Shown in pieces: positions 25,901 to 40,900 of a stretch of 62,000 nt of DNA (positions within the stretch are counted from its first letter, which is position 1; every line of letters begins with the position of its first letter). The notes under the pieces were generated by a model. That model saw only the letters and a program-made list of their open reading frames with translations. It was not told the origin of the DNA and made no database searches. The position numbers and the translations under genes are program-made. This DNA comes from Glandiceps talaboti (taxonomy: Eukaryota; Hemichordata; Enteropneusta; Spengelidae): contig NC_135556.1 in the NCBI RefSeq assembly GCF_964340395.1, forward strand, positions 24,275,223 through 24,337,222, given 5' to 3'.

Positions 25901-28900
25901 CAAAATTGTTTTTATTTTGCATAAACTCCACTTGTGCAAGTATAATTATAATATTCCCCAATATTTTCTTCATTCAGCCAGAAACTACAAGGTGACCTAT
26001 GGGTTTTGTCACTACTCTTCTTTGCCTCAAAGTAACAAGATCCCATTAGCCCGTCAGCCATATTTTCCTTGGCTGAATGAAGGAAAAATTTAGGGAACAA
26101 TATCTAATCATGGAAGTTGTGGGTTATACTTCCATGATCTAATTGTACACTGGAAGACAGAAAGGACTAATACAGATATAGTCCTAGAATATAATTAAAT
26201 TGAAATTCACTCAAGTCACATAAATAAACAACTTCTGTACTTGATGTAAAAGCCACTAAATAGTGTTAAAAAAATATATCATCTAAAAGTAAACTTCAAA
26301 TACTTCATATACTCCATACTTTCCACATGAATACAATGGTCATAGGCTGCCTATACACACTCTGCAGTACTTAATTTGCACTTCCTCAAAAAAAACTTTA
26401 GTGGGTACAGCTACTGAACTTGACGATTCATGAATCCTGGAAATAGTGAGAGAGAAAATAAGTAAAATATACAGTTTCTTAATACATATTTTATGATGAA
26501 CTGATGGGAAAGTCAACTACTCGAATGTGTTTTGTAAGGTAAACTCTAGACTAGTTATTCATATACAATCATCTAATATTATATCATAGCGTTTTGGTCA
26601 AAGTATGCGTCAGATGGATTCCCAGACCGTCCTGAGATTTGCTCCCGATGTTATCGCCCATTATTCATCACCAAGGAGACCAAAGAAGAAAGAAAGAAAT
26701 GAAAATGTAGTGAAAAAAGAGGACGTTGAAACGGCCATCCAGAAAGTACCAGAGGAGAAAACTGAAAGTGAGAAGGAGAAAGAAATATTGAATGAAAGTC
26801 CAACTCCACAGTTAACCAGGACTACAGGTCTGAAACGACCAATGACAGCGCCACCAACGCTATCTAGTAGAAAGGTGAGTAAGGTGGAAATAAATAAAGA
26901 TTACATGTAGTAACCTTGCAGTGTTCTTGGTAGTTTGCAAGGATGATGGCTGACATGTTTATATACTGTTACACATCTATCACTTAGGATCAGCCATTTC
27001 TATACATGTGAAACTATTATAATGAATTGTCATTCAAAGATTACAAAAGCTCAAAGATGATAGTACACTTTTGAAGCACTGTAGAAACCTGCCAAGCATG
27101 GCTCAATAGAACACTTTTGAAGCACTGCAGAAATGTGCTAAGCATGGCAACACTGCTAAGTTGTAGCGATGATGTTAGAACTGTACTTTCTTTACAATGG
27201 GGAAAAGATTTCCATGAAAGTGTTCAGCTAAACAACTCAGACATTTTTAATTATGTGATACCTGCTTATCATTCACATGCCCATCAGACAAGACCTGTGA
27301 TATTAACATGTAAATGCAGTTAAAACTTTGATAGTCAATTGTTATTGCATACAAAAATCCTTATAGATAAAATAAATTTCAAATCAATGTCATCATTCAG
27401 TTTCTTTCAGAAAATTTTCAACTCAAGTAGTTTGATAGGAAAATCCCAACACAAGTAAATACTGACAAAATTTATAATATAGAACTATAATAAATAAATT
27501 ATACCAACTGAGAAAACCCTGATAATATTTGGCGAAAAAAAGAACCTGCTAAGTGTTACATAAAAAGTTTATAAAAAAACAGAAGAATTTCATCCTAAAA
27601 GAGCTGAGTGTTGCAATAAGTAATCATGATTCTTTGATTTTTTTACAGACGTCTTTCGGACAAATGAAGGGAGAAAACTTTGTAGAGTCTAGTTTTACAG
27701 GACAATTTGTGACAAAGAATATGGTGTTGAAGCAGAAAAGACCAGCTAGTGCTGCTGGTGTAATACGTATGAGTACACCAGATGTGTCACCATACAGTCA
27801 TGAGCAGGTAATAGAAAATACTATCAGTGTATCACATGCATAATGACAAAAATGTTAATAAGCAGTTCTACACTACCAGGAGTTCTAAATAACGTTTTGT
27901 TGCCTAGTGATAAAGCCAGCAAACAGCTAATTTGGGAAAGCCTGTCACAACTTGAACGGGGAAAACGTTACTCACAAGTAGTTAGAACCCATAGTCATGC
28001 AACTACAATTATCTATTACTATGTTTTACCAACCAGATGAATATTTTCAAGGATAAAACAATAAGTACTGTTCCAGTTCAAGAAGTCACTAAAAATATAC
28101 ATGATGGAGAGTAGAGATCGTTATAAGACTTATTTTTTATAACTTTTTATAAACGATAACTCAGAACAGAGGTGATTTTAAATGTTGGTAAAGAGTGCTT
28201 TCCTAAAGGATGAAAACTACTGAAAGAAAATATATATGAACATGTGAGGGCGCTGTTTCATGTCAACTTCATGGACTAGAAGAATTTGTTGTGTCCATGT
28301 TTATGAGATTACACAGAAAGAGCTGGTGTTAGCATTACAGGGCTAAATCATTTGTTGTTTTATGACTATACATCAGAGCAAATACACAAATTTGTGATTC
28401 TAATGAATTTATAGACTTGATAATGGTCTGGTACCTGGACAAAAACTAGTCAGAATTTTGAAAACTTTTTGAGTTGAGTTTTGTTGAGAGCGTTATTTTT
28501 AGTTTCATTTAAAGCATCCACTTAGGGTGTATTACAAAGATGTATCATCAACTGATTTCATTGTGTTTTGTCTTGACAGTTTGTTGACATAAAAACAAAA
28601 TTGAAGCAAGGTAAATCACCACGTCCTGATACAGCATCCTCCATAGCATCTTCTGTGTCCATAAGAATGTCATCCGTTGATGAGATACCTCTGAGAAGTC
28701 CAAAAAGACCTCCAGTTATACCAAAGGGAATGACAGTAGCCCAAGTTATCAATCCTACAGCTCAGATTACATTTGAAGATGATAATTATGATGCAACCGG
28801 CTCTAATCCTGATAGTCGATCATCATCTCCAGTCAAAATGTTACATATTAGTGTTCCTACAGGTAGGTTATAGTTACAATCTGAATGTTGCGGTGGAAAG

Positions 28901-31900
28901 CAATTGACAAATGGAGCACTAACTCTCATTGTTATTAATGGAAGGCTAACTCTCACTGGCAAATGATCACTAAACCTCATTGGCAAGTGCATGATGGGAA
29001 ACTCTTGACATTGGCTTAATTTCATTTTCAAATGAAAGACTTATAACTCTTATTGGCAAATGGAAGGCAAAGTGTACTTTTCAAAATGAAGGCTAACTCT
29101 CATTGGCAAATGAAACGTTATTGAACTTTCACTTGTAAATGGACTGACTCTACTTGCCAATTAAGACACCTGGGCTGACAATAATATGTAAATGGAGTCC
29201 AATATTGATAGACAAATGAATTACACAAAATCAAAGTAACTTTTGACTGTAAAATTGAACTTGACCACTTTGCTCAAACTAACAAAGATGGATGCTATGA
29301 CTAAATTTACTTTAAAATTGTGCATAGCTTACAATATGACATTTATATCTTAGATGATGCTAAAGACACAAGCAGTGGTGCTAAGAGTCCAAGTAAAGAC
29401 CAGAAATCAGCCAATCTGAAGGCATGGGAGGAGTATAAACAGAAACAGAGCTATGGACAAGATTTCATTGGACGACTCAAGTTTTATGGTAGAAGTGGTA
29501 CACCTCATGGTATAAGGTACAGTTCTCATGAAGATGCAGACAGACCAGAACTATACACAGAGGATATCATAGCTAATTATGCTGAATTGTCAGAGGAAAG
29601 CTTCTCTAAAGGTAGGGTTACCATAGTGATCCACATCTTGTTTACCAAGATATCTGATATTACACAGTCAAGTGAATTTTAGGGTTTCACATCATGTGAC
29701 CTCTCTGCTCTGATTGTCAACTAACTTAGGGATGATAGCACAATGTCACACAAGCTCATTAAGTGAACTTCGGTCATTTAGAGGGGAGGAGGTCTGGCAT
29801 CTATGCAATTGGTGAACTTCATTTTTGCACTTTTAACCAAATTTCAATGGAAAATTTTCACTCCTTCAATGATAACAGTTGTTGTATTTACTACTGAAAT
29901 GTTGATAAATTGACAAGAATGTACTTCTAATGTGAGAGATATGGTGCTGGGTTTCTGGTAGTATTTTAATGTGTTTACAAACATACATCGATCATAACGG
30001 TGTGACTGCTACAATTTTCATCATAGTTTACATCATATATAAACGTTTGATGTCTAACTTGTGAATGTTCGTTTAGGGGGAGGGGTTTTTGACTAAACGA
30101 ATGATGTTCGTTTGTTGAGCTTGTGCGACATTCTGCGATCATCCCTTATAATTCAGCTGGTTGAGTCTGATGTATATTCTGTTTCGTGGTTTTAAATTTT
30201 CATTCTATGAATATTAGCAGATTTTGTGATATTAACTCATACTTGACATATACTACAATTATAAAAAGAAAAAAAGTCACAAAATTGTTTTGTTTTGATG
30301 GAGGGCTTGTTAAGAAAATTGTATGAGTTTTTCCAGTGAGTAATTTTATACACATACTTTTTTTATCTGTTTGATTTATACTCACTAGCCACTGATGAAG
30401 ACAATGATAGAATCACATATCATTCACTGGAAAACTTTTACAAAGAAACAGAGAAGTATTGTATGGATCCAAGTCAGAAAACCCAGATAGCACCTGTCAG
30501 AGTTCACTCAAGGTCATCTGTAGCCAGTGAACCTGTCACTGTCTATGTACCAGAGGAACTAGCTCAAGATGTCAGAATTAAGTAAGTTATTGTTAGAGAT
30601 GAATAAGGGGAGTTACCAGGTGTTGGAGACCACCTCCCCTCCCAATGGTTTGGGCAGCAGACTGCTATATGTGGACCCTCTCATTGATGAGGTCACCTCC
30701 CCTCATTTGTGGGGGGAACTCCAAAGTGCAGTGTTTACCTCCCATTGATGGGGTCACCTCCCCTCATTGTGGGGTGAACACCTAACTGCAGTGCTTACAT
30801 CCCGGCATTGGTGGAATCACCTGACCAAAGTATACTAAGGCAAGAGGGATAGATGCATGGTTTAAGGTGAATTCTTGAATTTCAGTGGAAGGCTTTGTTT
30901 GTATGTGCATGGTTAATAAGGAATATACATACTTTCATCTGTTCTGCAATTTATACCAATTTGATAATATATATGTCTTGCTTTTCTTGACTTCTCACCC
31001 TTTATTTGTAGTGTACCCAAACCAAACATCACTTTAATATAATTTGATCTAATTATTTGTACCTCTTTAAATTATTTTATTCCCCCCACGTAGATATGAG
31101 GACACAAGACCAAGGTTTGTTTTCTGTTGCGTTTTCCCATCACTTAATTAGACTAATCTAATCAAATCTAATCTAATCTAATCTAAACAGTTTGTTTCAT
31201 TGCTTCTTATTTGCTAACAGTTTTGTTTGTTCCTATGCATTGCCTAGTTCATTAGTGCTAAGAGCTTATAAAAGTTGATATTTTGACTGCTTATTTCAAT
31301 TCCTGTTCAAAGGATATGAAATAATTTTCATTTTCAAAAATTTGCTGGAAGTTGTAAAATGCTACAGGGACATTTGTAGAACAGTGGCTACGTGATAATA
31401 CAAATCATGATTATGTTAGGGGATCTATTCCTATCTTTATACTTAACCTCAACCTAACCTAACTCCCTAGATTGATATTGTATAGTCAATTCACTGTTCT
31501 ACAAGCTGGACCCATATGAGTAATATACATTTCATATGCAGACCTCATGCTCTGTGTACTTTATCTATATACAGTCAGTGTTGCGTTGATAAGCTTCATG
31601 GCTGACAATATGGTACTGCTGTTGCATAGCAAACCATCATTGTCTGTCATAGACATATCTCTTCCTGACTCTGTTCATGTAATACAACAAACAAGATGCA
31701 TCTTTTAGCATAAAGTTATTGCACACCTTTGGTTTTACTCAGTAAAGTACCAGTGGTGAGATGTAAATGACAGTCATTCACTGATCCATGAGTCATGACA
31801 GGATTGGTGACCATGACAGATCATACCGCCACCTAGTGGTGAGATGTAACTGACAAACAGTCCAGACAGGATTGGTGACCATTTCAGATCATACTGCCAC

Positions 31901-34900
31901 CTAGTGGTGAGATGTAACTGACAAACAGTCCCGACAGGATTGGTGATCATATCAGATCATACTGCCACCTAGTGGTGAGATGTAACTGACAAACAGTCCT
32001 TACATGATTAGTCTCGATACTCAGACTCTCATAGTTGTGGGCACTTGCCTATTGGCTTACACTTCCCAGAGAGGCTAGGGAAATAGCTAACAAAATTTAT
32101 GTGATTTTCACTTTCCGTTAAGATGAATGCAACACTGAGTGCAATCCCAGGCAATCATGTGTCACATGTTTGACAATCTAGAGCAACAGATACCTGGTCA
32201 TTTCAACAAAAGTTTATAAACTCAATGTATGGCCTTATTCACATGATTCATGCACCCTAACTGAAAGTGGAGGTCACATAAATTTTCTCTACTATTTCCC
32301 AAGACAGTTTGGGGTGGTGGGCATTAAAGGGGAATGCCACTCCAGGAAATGAAGTCATTTTCATAAACTATGGGTTCTGGAGAGTCATTTCATGATTTTA
32401 GATCACCTACAATTATTTGTGATTTCAGAAAAACCTCATGTTGATCTTGTGCCTTTATAGGGTACCATTACTTTGGTGTGAGGCATTGCATCATGGGAGT
32501 CAGCAGAAATAATATATTCAAGCTGCACCCTGAATATTCTTGAATGATTTTTGTGATAGTGGAAACCAAGATTAAGTTAGGGAGTCCCTTACCTCTACTG
32601 ATAGTGGAAACCAAGATTAAGTTAGTGAGCCCATTACCTCTAATGACGGTGGAAACCAAGTTTAAGTTAGGGAGCCCATTGCCTCTGCTGAGTGGAAACC
32701 AAAATTAAGTTAAGGACTCTTACCCTCTACTAACTCTTTATTTTGAATACTAAAAGATGCGCATCTATTGTGTAGTCAGTCCACTGTTGTGTTCATTCTT
32801 ACTTGCCCTAGGAACAAAAACATCACATTGGCCAACAATAATTATTTATTAATTGACTTCATGTTTAGAAATGTATAATTCTTTGTTGTTGACAGAAGTG
32901 CAACAGAAGAGCAGAGAAAACATCCAAATGTTAAATTTGATGCAATAGTTGGATTGACAGATATGGTCAAAGAAACCATGGAATACGACAAAGAAAAGGT
33001 AGGGTTTACAATTTTCACTTTACATAGTTGTCTTATAGTCAGAATTCTGTCAGGGATTTAATTTTGGAGATTTTGGAGTTTTTATAAAGATATAAAGATA
33101 AGTTTCCAGTGTGATTTTTGTCATTCAGTTTAAAACAAAATTTATGACTTGTGATTTAAGCTACTTCAAATTTCAGCTTTTAAATTACAGTCTTGTCTCT
33201 GAATGCTACAAATTGAATTTTATTGAGAAAGAAAATTGCATAAGTAAGATAAATATTCATCCAAAGGGTACAGTATCCTATGTTTATAAAGTGAAGAATG
33301 TCAATCCTGCTAATTTAATCTCATGAGTTTCACCTTCAAAGTTATGCTTCAGTATAAAAGAAACTATCTAATTGTGCAAGTGCCCATTGAACGAGAATTC
33401 TAAAAATGCTTCTAAATTTAATTTTTGTATGTTTACTTACAGTTGTCACCTGATCCCAAGTTTGGACATCACCAGCCAGCCATTGCAGTATCAAGACGAC
33501 CTAGCACTGCTCCAGACAGAGTTATGAGTACTCCTGTACCACCTAATAGTGATAGACCTTCATCAGCCAGGTAATGCCTATGATAAAGACAAGTCACATT
33601 TGATGGGTTAGATGAAAAGTAGCCAAACTCATAACATCATAGAAAGTAAGGTTTTCACTGCAGCTATGGGCCAAACTAACTACATGAAAATATCACACAA
33701 ACATGGTATACTTGGGTTGCTATGGATACCTACATGTTCCATTGTAAAGTTCATACTTTGGAGATGCAGAATTTGAAATGAATGATTCTGATTCGCTTAA
33801 GTCTGGTGTAAAACCTTCTAAAAATGTTTGTTTGAAATATGAATAATTTGATGTTAAATAAATTGTAATTCTGTCATTTGATAGTGATAGTTATTTTAGT
33901 AATGGTGTTATAAACCCATTACCTTGTGATATCTTTGAATCTTTGTACATGAATATTGACAATGGAACATTTCATGTCTAAAGTTTTACATCTGATGCTG
34001 TTAACATCCATCTTTGTACTGTAAAGTACAACACATAGAACAAAGAACACAGTAATATTGAAATTCTTGATTCTTTTTACCCAACATGTTTGGATGTTGA
34101 GTTTAATTCTCAGTACCTGCAATGGATTTTTACCATCTAGGCATGTCACAAAGATAGCAATCATTAGATTTCTTGGACGACACCAAGACTTCCACTCCAC
34201 ATGCTTCACATGCATTACAATATATTAAAGCACCTGAAAATAAGTGAACCTTCTTGTTCTTATTTGACCCTCTAGCATGAGGGAGAATGTTCTTGCATTT
34301 ACTGAGAATAAGTCAACCTTATTCTTCTATTTAGACCCCTAGCATGGGGTAAAATGTTAATACGGGTACTGAGAATTATAGATCTGTATTATTCTGGGTT
34401 TTTTGTTTATCTGCACAACACTACACTATATGGTTGGGTAATGGCACAACAGTACATGGGGATAGCTACTTGCATGACATTACACTATATGGTTGGGTAA
34501 TGGCACAAAAGTACATGCGGATAGCTACTTGCATGACATTACTCTACATGGTTGGGTAATTGCATGATGTTATGATGTGTGGAATGCTAATTGCATGACA
34601 GTATGCCAAGTGGATGGCTTAATTGCATGATGTCACACAGTAGGGATGAGTAATTGCATGAAAACTATTATCCCATCTAACTAATGCATGTGTTTGATCA
34701 GGTTTTCAGGGGTTGTTTCTCTGTCTTTTAGCACTATGGTGGTCAGGAGAGCAGTCTCTGTTTACAAACAAAAATTGCTTCCAAAAGATGTGTACTTACT
34801 AATCTCATTAGCTATTTCCTGATGCATTTTATATACTCTAAAAAGAGTTTGGCATCCAGCTCTTACATTTGCAAAAAATGGCATATAATACATTGATAAA

Positions 34901-37900
34901 TCATAATTTTCCATTTTATGGAGAAATTTAAAAGAGATGTTTGATGTGCAGAATGCACTCCTGACAATATTGATGTCGAAAGCAGATAAACTTTTTTACT
35001 AAGGCTTGTTGTGTGTTTAACTCTTCTGGGTATAAAACCTATGTGTGAACGTTGATATAGATAATACAGTAAAAGTAATCAACTTGATTAACTGTTGATT
35101 TACATATAGATTAGTCTATGTACATGGGTGTGTAAAACCATAGAGCTTGATGTATCTTAGTCTGTTTTATGTAAAAACAAAAGCAAAGTACTGTTCACTA
35201 TAACTTTGAATTCTACAACTTTGTATTCAAAATGTTTGACAATTTGTTGATTTTCAAAATAAATGTGACTTTCATCAGTAAAATGGATTAATAATGTAAC
35301 AAATCAATTTAATATGATTGAAAAATAAGTGATTCTTTAATAATGACTGTTATTACAAATTGTGAAATTGTTTGTTTGAAAAAAAACTCAGTTTCTCAGT
35401 TGCTCACTAGTTGACCACTGTGTGAGGGTGCCCTGTTATGACATACCTTGCAGGCTACTCATTGAACTTGCATACTGTTGCATATTATGAAGTTGAGACC
35501 ACCCATGTAGATACACTTTCTATGTTTGTTTGTTTGTACTGTCAATCTCTGGACTGTTTCTGACTTTCTCTACAGATTTGGACATGAGTTTCAGTGTCCA
35601 CGCTCACTGGTTCTCACTACCAACACAATACACTTCTCTTCAATTCACTGTGACTCTAAACATGGCTGTCGCCCTTTTACAAAGTATACCCATGTGTATG
35701 TATATAACCAGGTGTTTCCATGACAACAGTGTGGATGGTGTTTCTATAACAAGATAGTGTTGATATTTTGTGTGTGAATTCAGCACAAGCTAACATGTGT
35801 TGTATCATTAACATATAACATACATTGTGAAATTTATACACCATGGTTGTTACCATGTTTCATCTGCTCATCACCACTTGATTGATATACCATGGTTGTT
35901 GCCATGGTTACATCCATCCATCATTTTAAAATTGACATACCATGGTTGTTGGTTTCACCTGTCAATCATCTTCTCACTAATCATGTAACATTATTGTTTT
36001 GCATGCAATCCTAAAGGCCATTTTTTCGCAGGAGAGCACACAGTGCGACATAGTAAGTGTGTAGTTTTGGTATAATAGTGGGTGTGCTGCGCACTGTAAA
36101 ACAATATTATAATGCTGTAAATATTCTTCCAACAGACAGGCAATAAATTAACGTTTTCTTCTGTAACTATATCACGATGTTTTGTGTTGCTGTACTTGTC
36201 ACGGTAAAGGCCCAATCTCAAGCTTCAAGTGAAGGGGGGTCGGGGGTAGGGGCTGTCATCAGTTGGCTGTTGTTCAGCTAGCTGGGGGGGGGGGGGGGTA
36301 TTGCCAAGATAAGTACAGTACATAGGCATTCCACTGTTGTAAAAACTGTAAATAGTTATTTTCCTTATAATTGTGATATATTGATAACATTTATATCAGT
36401 ATTTAGTATCACATATTCTACTAGCCCAGACATCATCAACTTTTGAACCTATCAAATTCAGAAAGTTGATCATGTCATCTCAAGAGAAGTTACATACTGC
36501 AAATATTAAATGTAGTATCAAAAGTACTGATGTCTGGGCTCTCAACTATGTTAGATTGCACATTCTTTAGCTGTAGTAGTAAAATGTAGTTTAAAAACAA
36601 TTTTAGAATACCATAGTGTAGACAATTTATATCACAAAATGATATGTAGAATAGCTGTTCAAATCATTATTACAGAACAAAGTATTGCCATCTGGGTTTG
36701 ACTGTTTTGTTAAAGTACAGACTCTACACGTGTAGGGTCTATAGTTAAAATCAAAGTATCGCCATCTGTAGTCGACTGTTTTGTTAAAGTCAAAGTATCG
36801 CCAACTATGTTTTTATTTATTAAAAATAAAGTCAAAAAAGCATCCCATTCTATAGTTTATGTACTTTGCTTACAAAAATGATTTGATATTTTGCTGAAAA
36901 CTGTAGTCATTCATTTTAATTCAGATGTTTTTTCACTAAAGCTTTGATATTCATGTACTAATAATTTGGTTTTATTTATAATCAAAGTTTTATAAAGAAA
37001 ATATCCTGATAACAATAAACAGTAGGCCGAGGTGACTTGTACAAATTGTTAATTGGTCAAAAGAAGTTTTTTTTTTCACTTTCATTTCATTTCAACAATG
37101 CCCAATAATAAGTAGTAAGGTTAAAATAATGCATGCAATATACTGGGATAGACTGGATACAAGATGGTAAATTAATGATTGCTATTTGTTAGTATGTATA
37201 CAGAAAAGATACTGTACTTTATACAAACTAGACTTATCTTTTGGGATTGTAAGTAATTATTCTCTGTCTTTACAAGTTCTGAAGTAATAATAATATTGTT
37301 TTTTGTTTAGTACATATATCTACAATACAACTACACATATTACAAAACATTAGATACATATTTTCTCCAAAAAACGTATAACAACATACATATTTTGTTG
37401 TGACAGTATTTCATAAAGGTTTTTGAAAGATGTTGAATATAGTTTTAGCTATCATAGTTTAGGGTGTTTTATTTAAAATAATAATGTAAATATATATGTA
37501 CACACACACACACACACACATGCAAAGTTCACAAAACTGAGCAGACTACACTACATATCACATGCAAGTATAGAAATAACTATTTTCTGTATCTGTGTTG
37601 TAGTTCTATTGCCAGCTCTGAAAGCAGTTCAAGAAATCAAAGAGGAGAACCTGTTGTACTGCTACCAGACAAAACAGACTACACTATGCATATGAGGAAA
37701 GAAGTTCAAAGTCCAAAAGAAGCAAATCTGGGGCATTACATCAATGTTAGTGGTAAAGTCAAACCTGATACCACTAGATATAGGTATGTACTGTAGGTGT
37801 TAACATATGTTGTAACAAAAATAAATGAATGTTCATGGACTCTGGTTCATAATTTAGTAAGGAAAATTTCTACTCACAGTCAAAAATATTCTTGGAAGGA

Positions 37901-40900
37901 AATCCAAAATTTTTTCCAACATCTTGTCAGCATCGTCAGTGGTTGCCACATGTCTCCCCCTGATAATGCTGACCAAAAGTCAGTGAAAATTTGAGATTTC
38001 CAAAAATGTTTTTGACTTTTGACTTTTTTGTAATTCTTTTGAAATCTACATTACTAAATGTTGTAACAAATTATACAGACAGTTTTTCAGGAAACTGTAA
38101 GACCACTGCCCCTTGGTACATTGGTGATTTATCTGTATATTCATGACATGGAGGTTTTTATCTAGTTATGCAATCTCCCTGTCTGATAGTTCAGTCATGA
38201 ATACTGGAGACTCCTTTATCCTGAATTCAACATGCAATTATAACTGATTTCATCTATTCTAATATATATAAGTGGTTTATTTACCCAAGCGTATAAAATG
38301 ATTACAAAATAATGGTTACATAAAACAAAAGAGAGAGAAGAGTAAATGGGGAGTCAAGAAATAGCTCACAGTTAGTCTAGCCTGACCCCAGCATTGTACA
38401 TTGCGAATGAAAACAATAAGAGGGTTCAGTCATTAAGGGGACTGAAAACATAACAAGGGGACTGAAAACATAACTGGGAGAAGAAAATATATCACACATA
38501 CATATACACATACATATACATATACATATACATGTACACACAAAAAATCTATGCATGTTTCCTTTACATAGTTTCACGATTTTACTCTGGATTGACTTGA
38601 AAAAGAAATTGATTTGTTTACCTTCCCTTTCTTAGAGGGTAATAGCCCTATATGTTTCTATTGGAATATGTTAACAAAAAATATAAATTGAAACATGGTG
38701 AAGTTTAAGAAACATGTAACACCAAGACACAATTTCAGAAACAAATTTTACTTCTTGTATTCAGAGAGTTAACTTGTGAGTAAACATCTCCACTGCATAA
38801 TGACATATTGCTTAGTTGACTGAAAGGATGTTGTTACCTTTATAATAACTATAACTAACTATAACCCTTGGGGTAACTTACTAACTTTTCATTTACAGTA
38901 TCAAGCCCCCACATGGTCATAATTTGATGTCATCATGCGATTTATTGACCAATTCGAAAGTTACTTTCAGTCTCTTTACTCTCTCAATAAATCAATAGTC
39001 CATACAATTCTGACATTACAGCCAGACTTTTGGTTGTTAGGACAGTGGGTGGGTGTATGAATGGAGTCCATACAGTCATGGCATTACAGCCAGACTATTG
39101 GTTGTTAGGACAGTGGGCAGGTGTATGAATGGAGTCCATACAGTCCTGGCATTACAGCCAGACTATTGGTTGTTAGGACAGTGGGTGGGTGTATGAATGG
39201 AGTCCATACAATTCTGACATTACAGCCAGACAGTTGGTTGTTAGGACAGTGGGCAGGTGTATAAATGGAGTCCATACAGTCCTGGCATTACAGCCAGACT
39301 ATTGGTTGTTCGGACAGTGGGTGGGTGTATGAATTTGTACTACAATACCAAGAGACTCTAAGCTGTGTATGACCACTTACTCACAATGGAAATGTCTTTG
39401 CCATAAATTTTTTTATTTCTTGCTAAAACTAGACATTTTTTGCACTTTGTCAATTATATTTCTTGCGAGTTTGACAAGCAGTAATTTGATTGATTGTTTG
39501 TGTTTGTTTGTTTGTTTGTTTGTTTGCTGCAACTCTTGCTCTGTTTCTAGGTGGTCAGATGATGGTTTTGGTAATTTCACATACAAGAAGGTGCTCAGGT
39601 AACAATGACACTCACAGGCACTCTTACCAAGTCAAACTATCTCACATATTTTGAAGTGATTATACGTCCCACCTCAAGAAAACTCCCACTATGTTTCTTT
39701 GTTATACAGACAAGAAGGAAGTGTCAGTACAATGACCCTTGACATGGTATGATAGTCAGAAATAGATACTGAGATAAACTAATCTAAATCTGTATTAATA
39801 TCATTTGATATCACTCACACTCCATGATCATAAACCTTCAGCCCTCGATCTCCATACATCAATGGTAGAACACACTCTCCCATAACTTTTGCACAATTGC
39901 CAAGAAACATCAAGGTGAAACTTTTTTTCATCATTGTTCTAGTTGTGGTCCAGTGTTGCCTCATGGGAGTCAGCAGGCATGTATATGTATCAGATGAACA
40001 ATGAATATTCATATTCTCTAAGAGATAGTTCTTTGCATCCTTTGCGTATTCTGACTTACAGAATTGATATTAACATAGTGAACTATACTAACTTACTACA
40101 CGTAGTACTAGGATTCTAAACGCCCTCAGTGGTGGAACTTAGTAACACCCAAGTACTACTAGTATATGAAATCTAGTGTGAGTTTGCAAGGACCAGGATT
40201 GAATGATAGAATCATACAAAATATGTGAGATTTGTTTGACTTTTACCGGTATTAAGAGATGTGTAAAGTGCCTCTGGATCTCTGTCTAGGTTCACAGCAC
40301 ATGTACATAGCAGTATTGACCCATCACAGTGTGTTGCTAACAAAGTACTAGGGGATCTCAATTGATTTGTATCATGGTGCTAGGGGGTATTCTTTGGACA
40401 TGAAGATATGAAATGGTTATTATTTCAAATGATGCTAGGGGATACTTTTGTGATTTTTGTACTGGCAATTATGATTTTCAAACAAACACTGTCAGAAAAA
40501 CAAAAAAAATATTTAAAAATTTAACTTTATTAGGACCTTGTCGTCAACTATCAGTACCCAATTTTCAACACCATGCTACAGATCTACCCCTCAAACTTGC
40601 TTGACTTTTGCACAGATTCACTGAAGTGATTTTCTCATAGTTACTATAAGTAAAGTTCTATGCGTGACAGCTTTTTAATCCCTTCATTATCACATGCCAT
40701 GATGTTTAGTTTTCATAAGAATTGTGTAAATTTGATTCAGAAATCCGACATTTGTGAACTGGTATTCATTAGTTGAAATTATAGGCACAGTGAAGCAAAA
40801 ATTATGTTGCTTTGGTACAAAAGTGATGGTGAGGGGATTAACCTTTGTCTATCACACTAACTTCACAATGTGTGTTCACAATGTGTGTGTGCTGCTTGCA

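Larger units (their letters stand above)
33571..37603 (+). other. Intron 11, repeats and one possible cassette exon
   Basis: About 4 kb without a firm exon. It contains tandem copies of GGTTGGGTAATGGCACAA words at 34420-34670, CATGGTTGTTxCCATG words at 35835-35960, a G run at 36283-36298, an inverted repeat at 36423-36540 and a (CA)n tract at 37500-37520. A possible in-frame cassette exon is listed separately at 35576. Confidence 0.5.
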
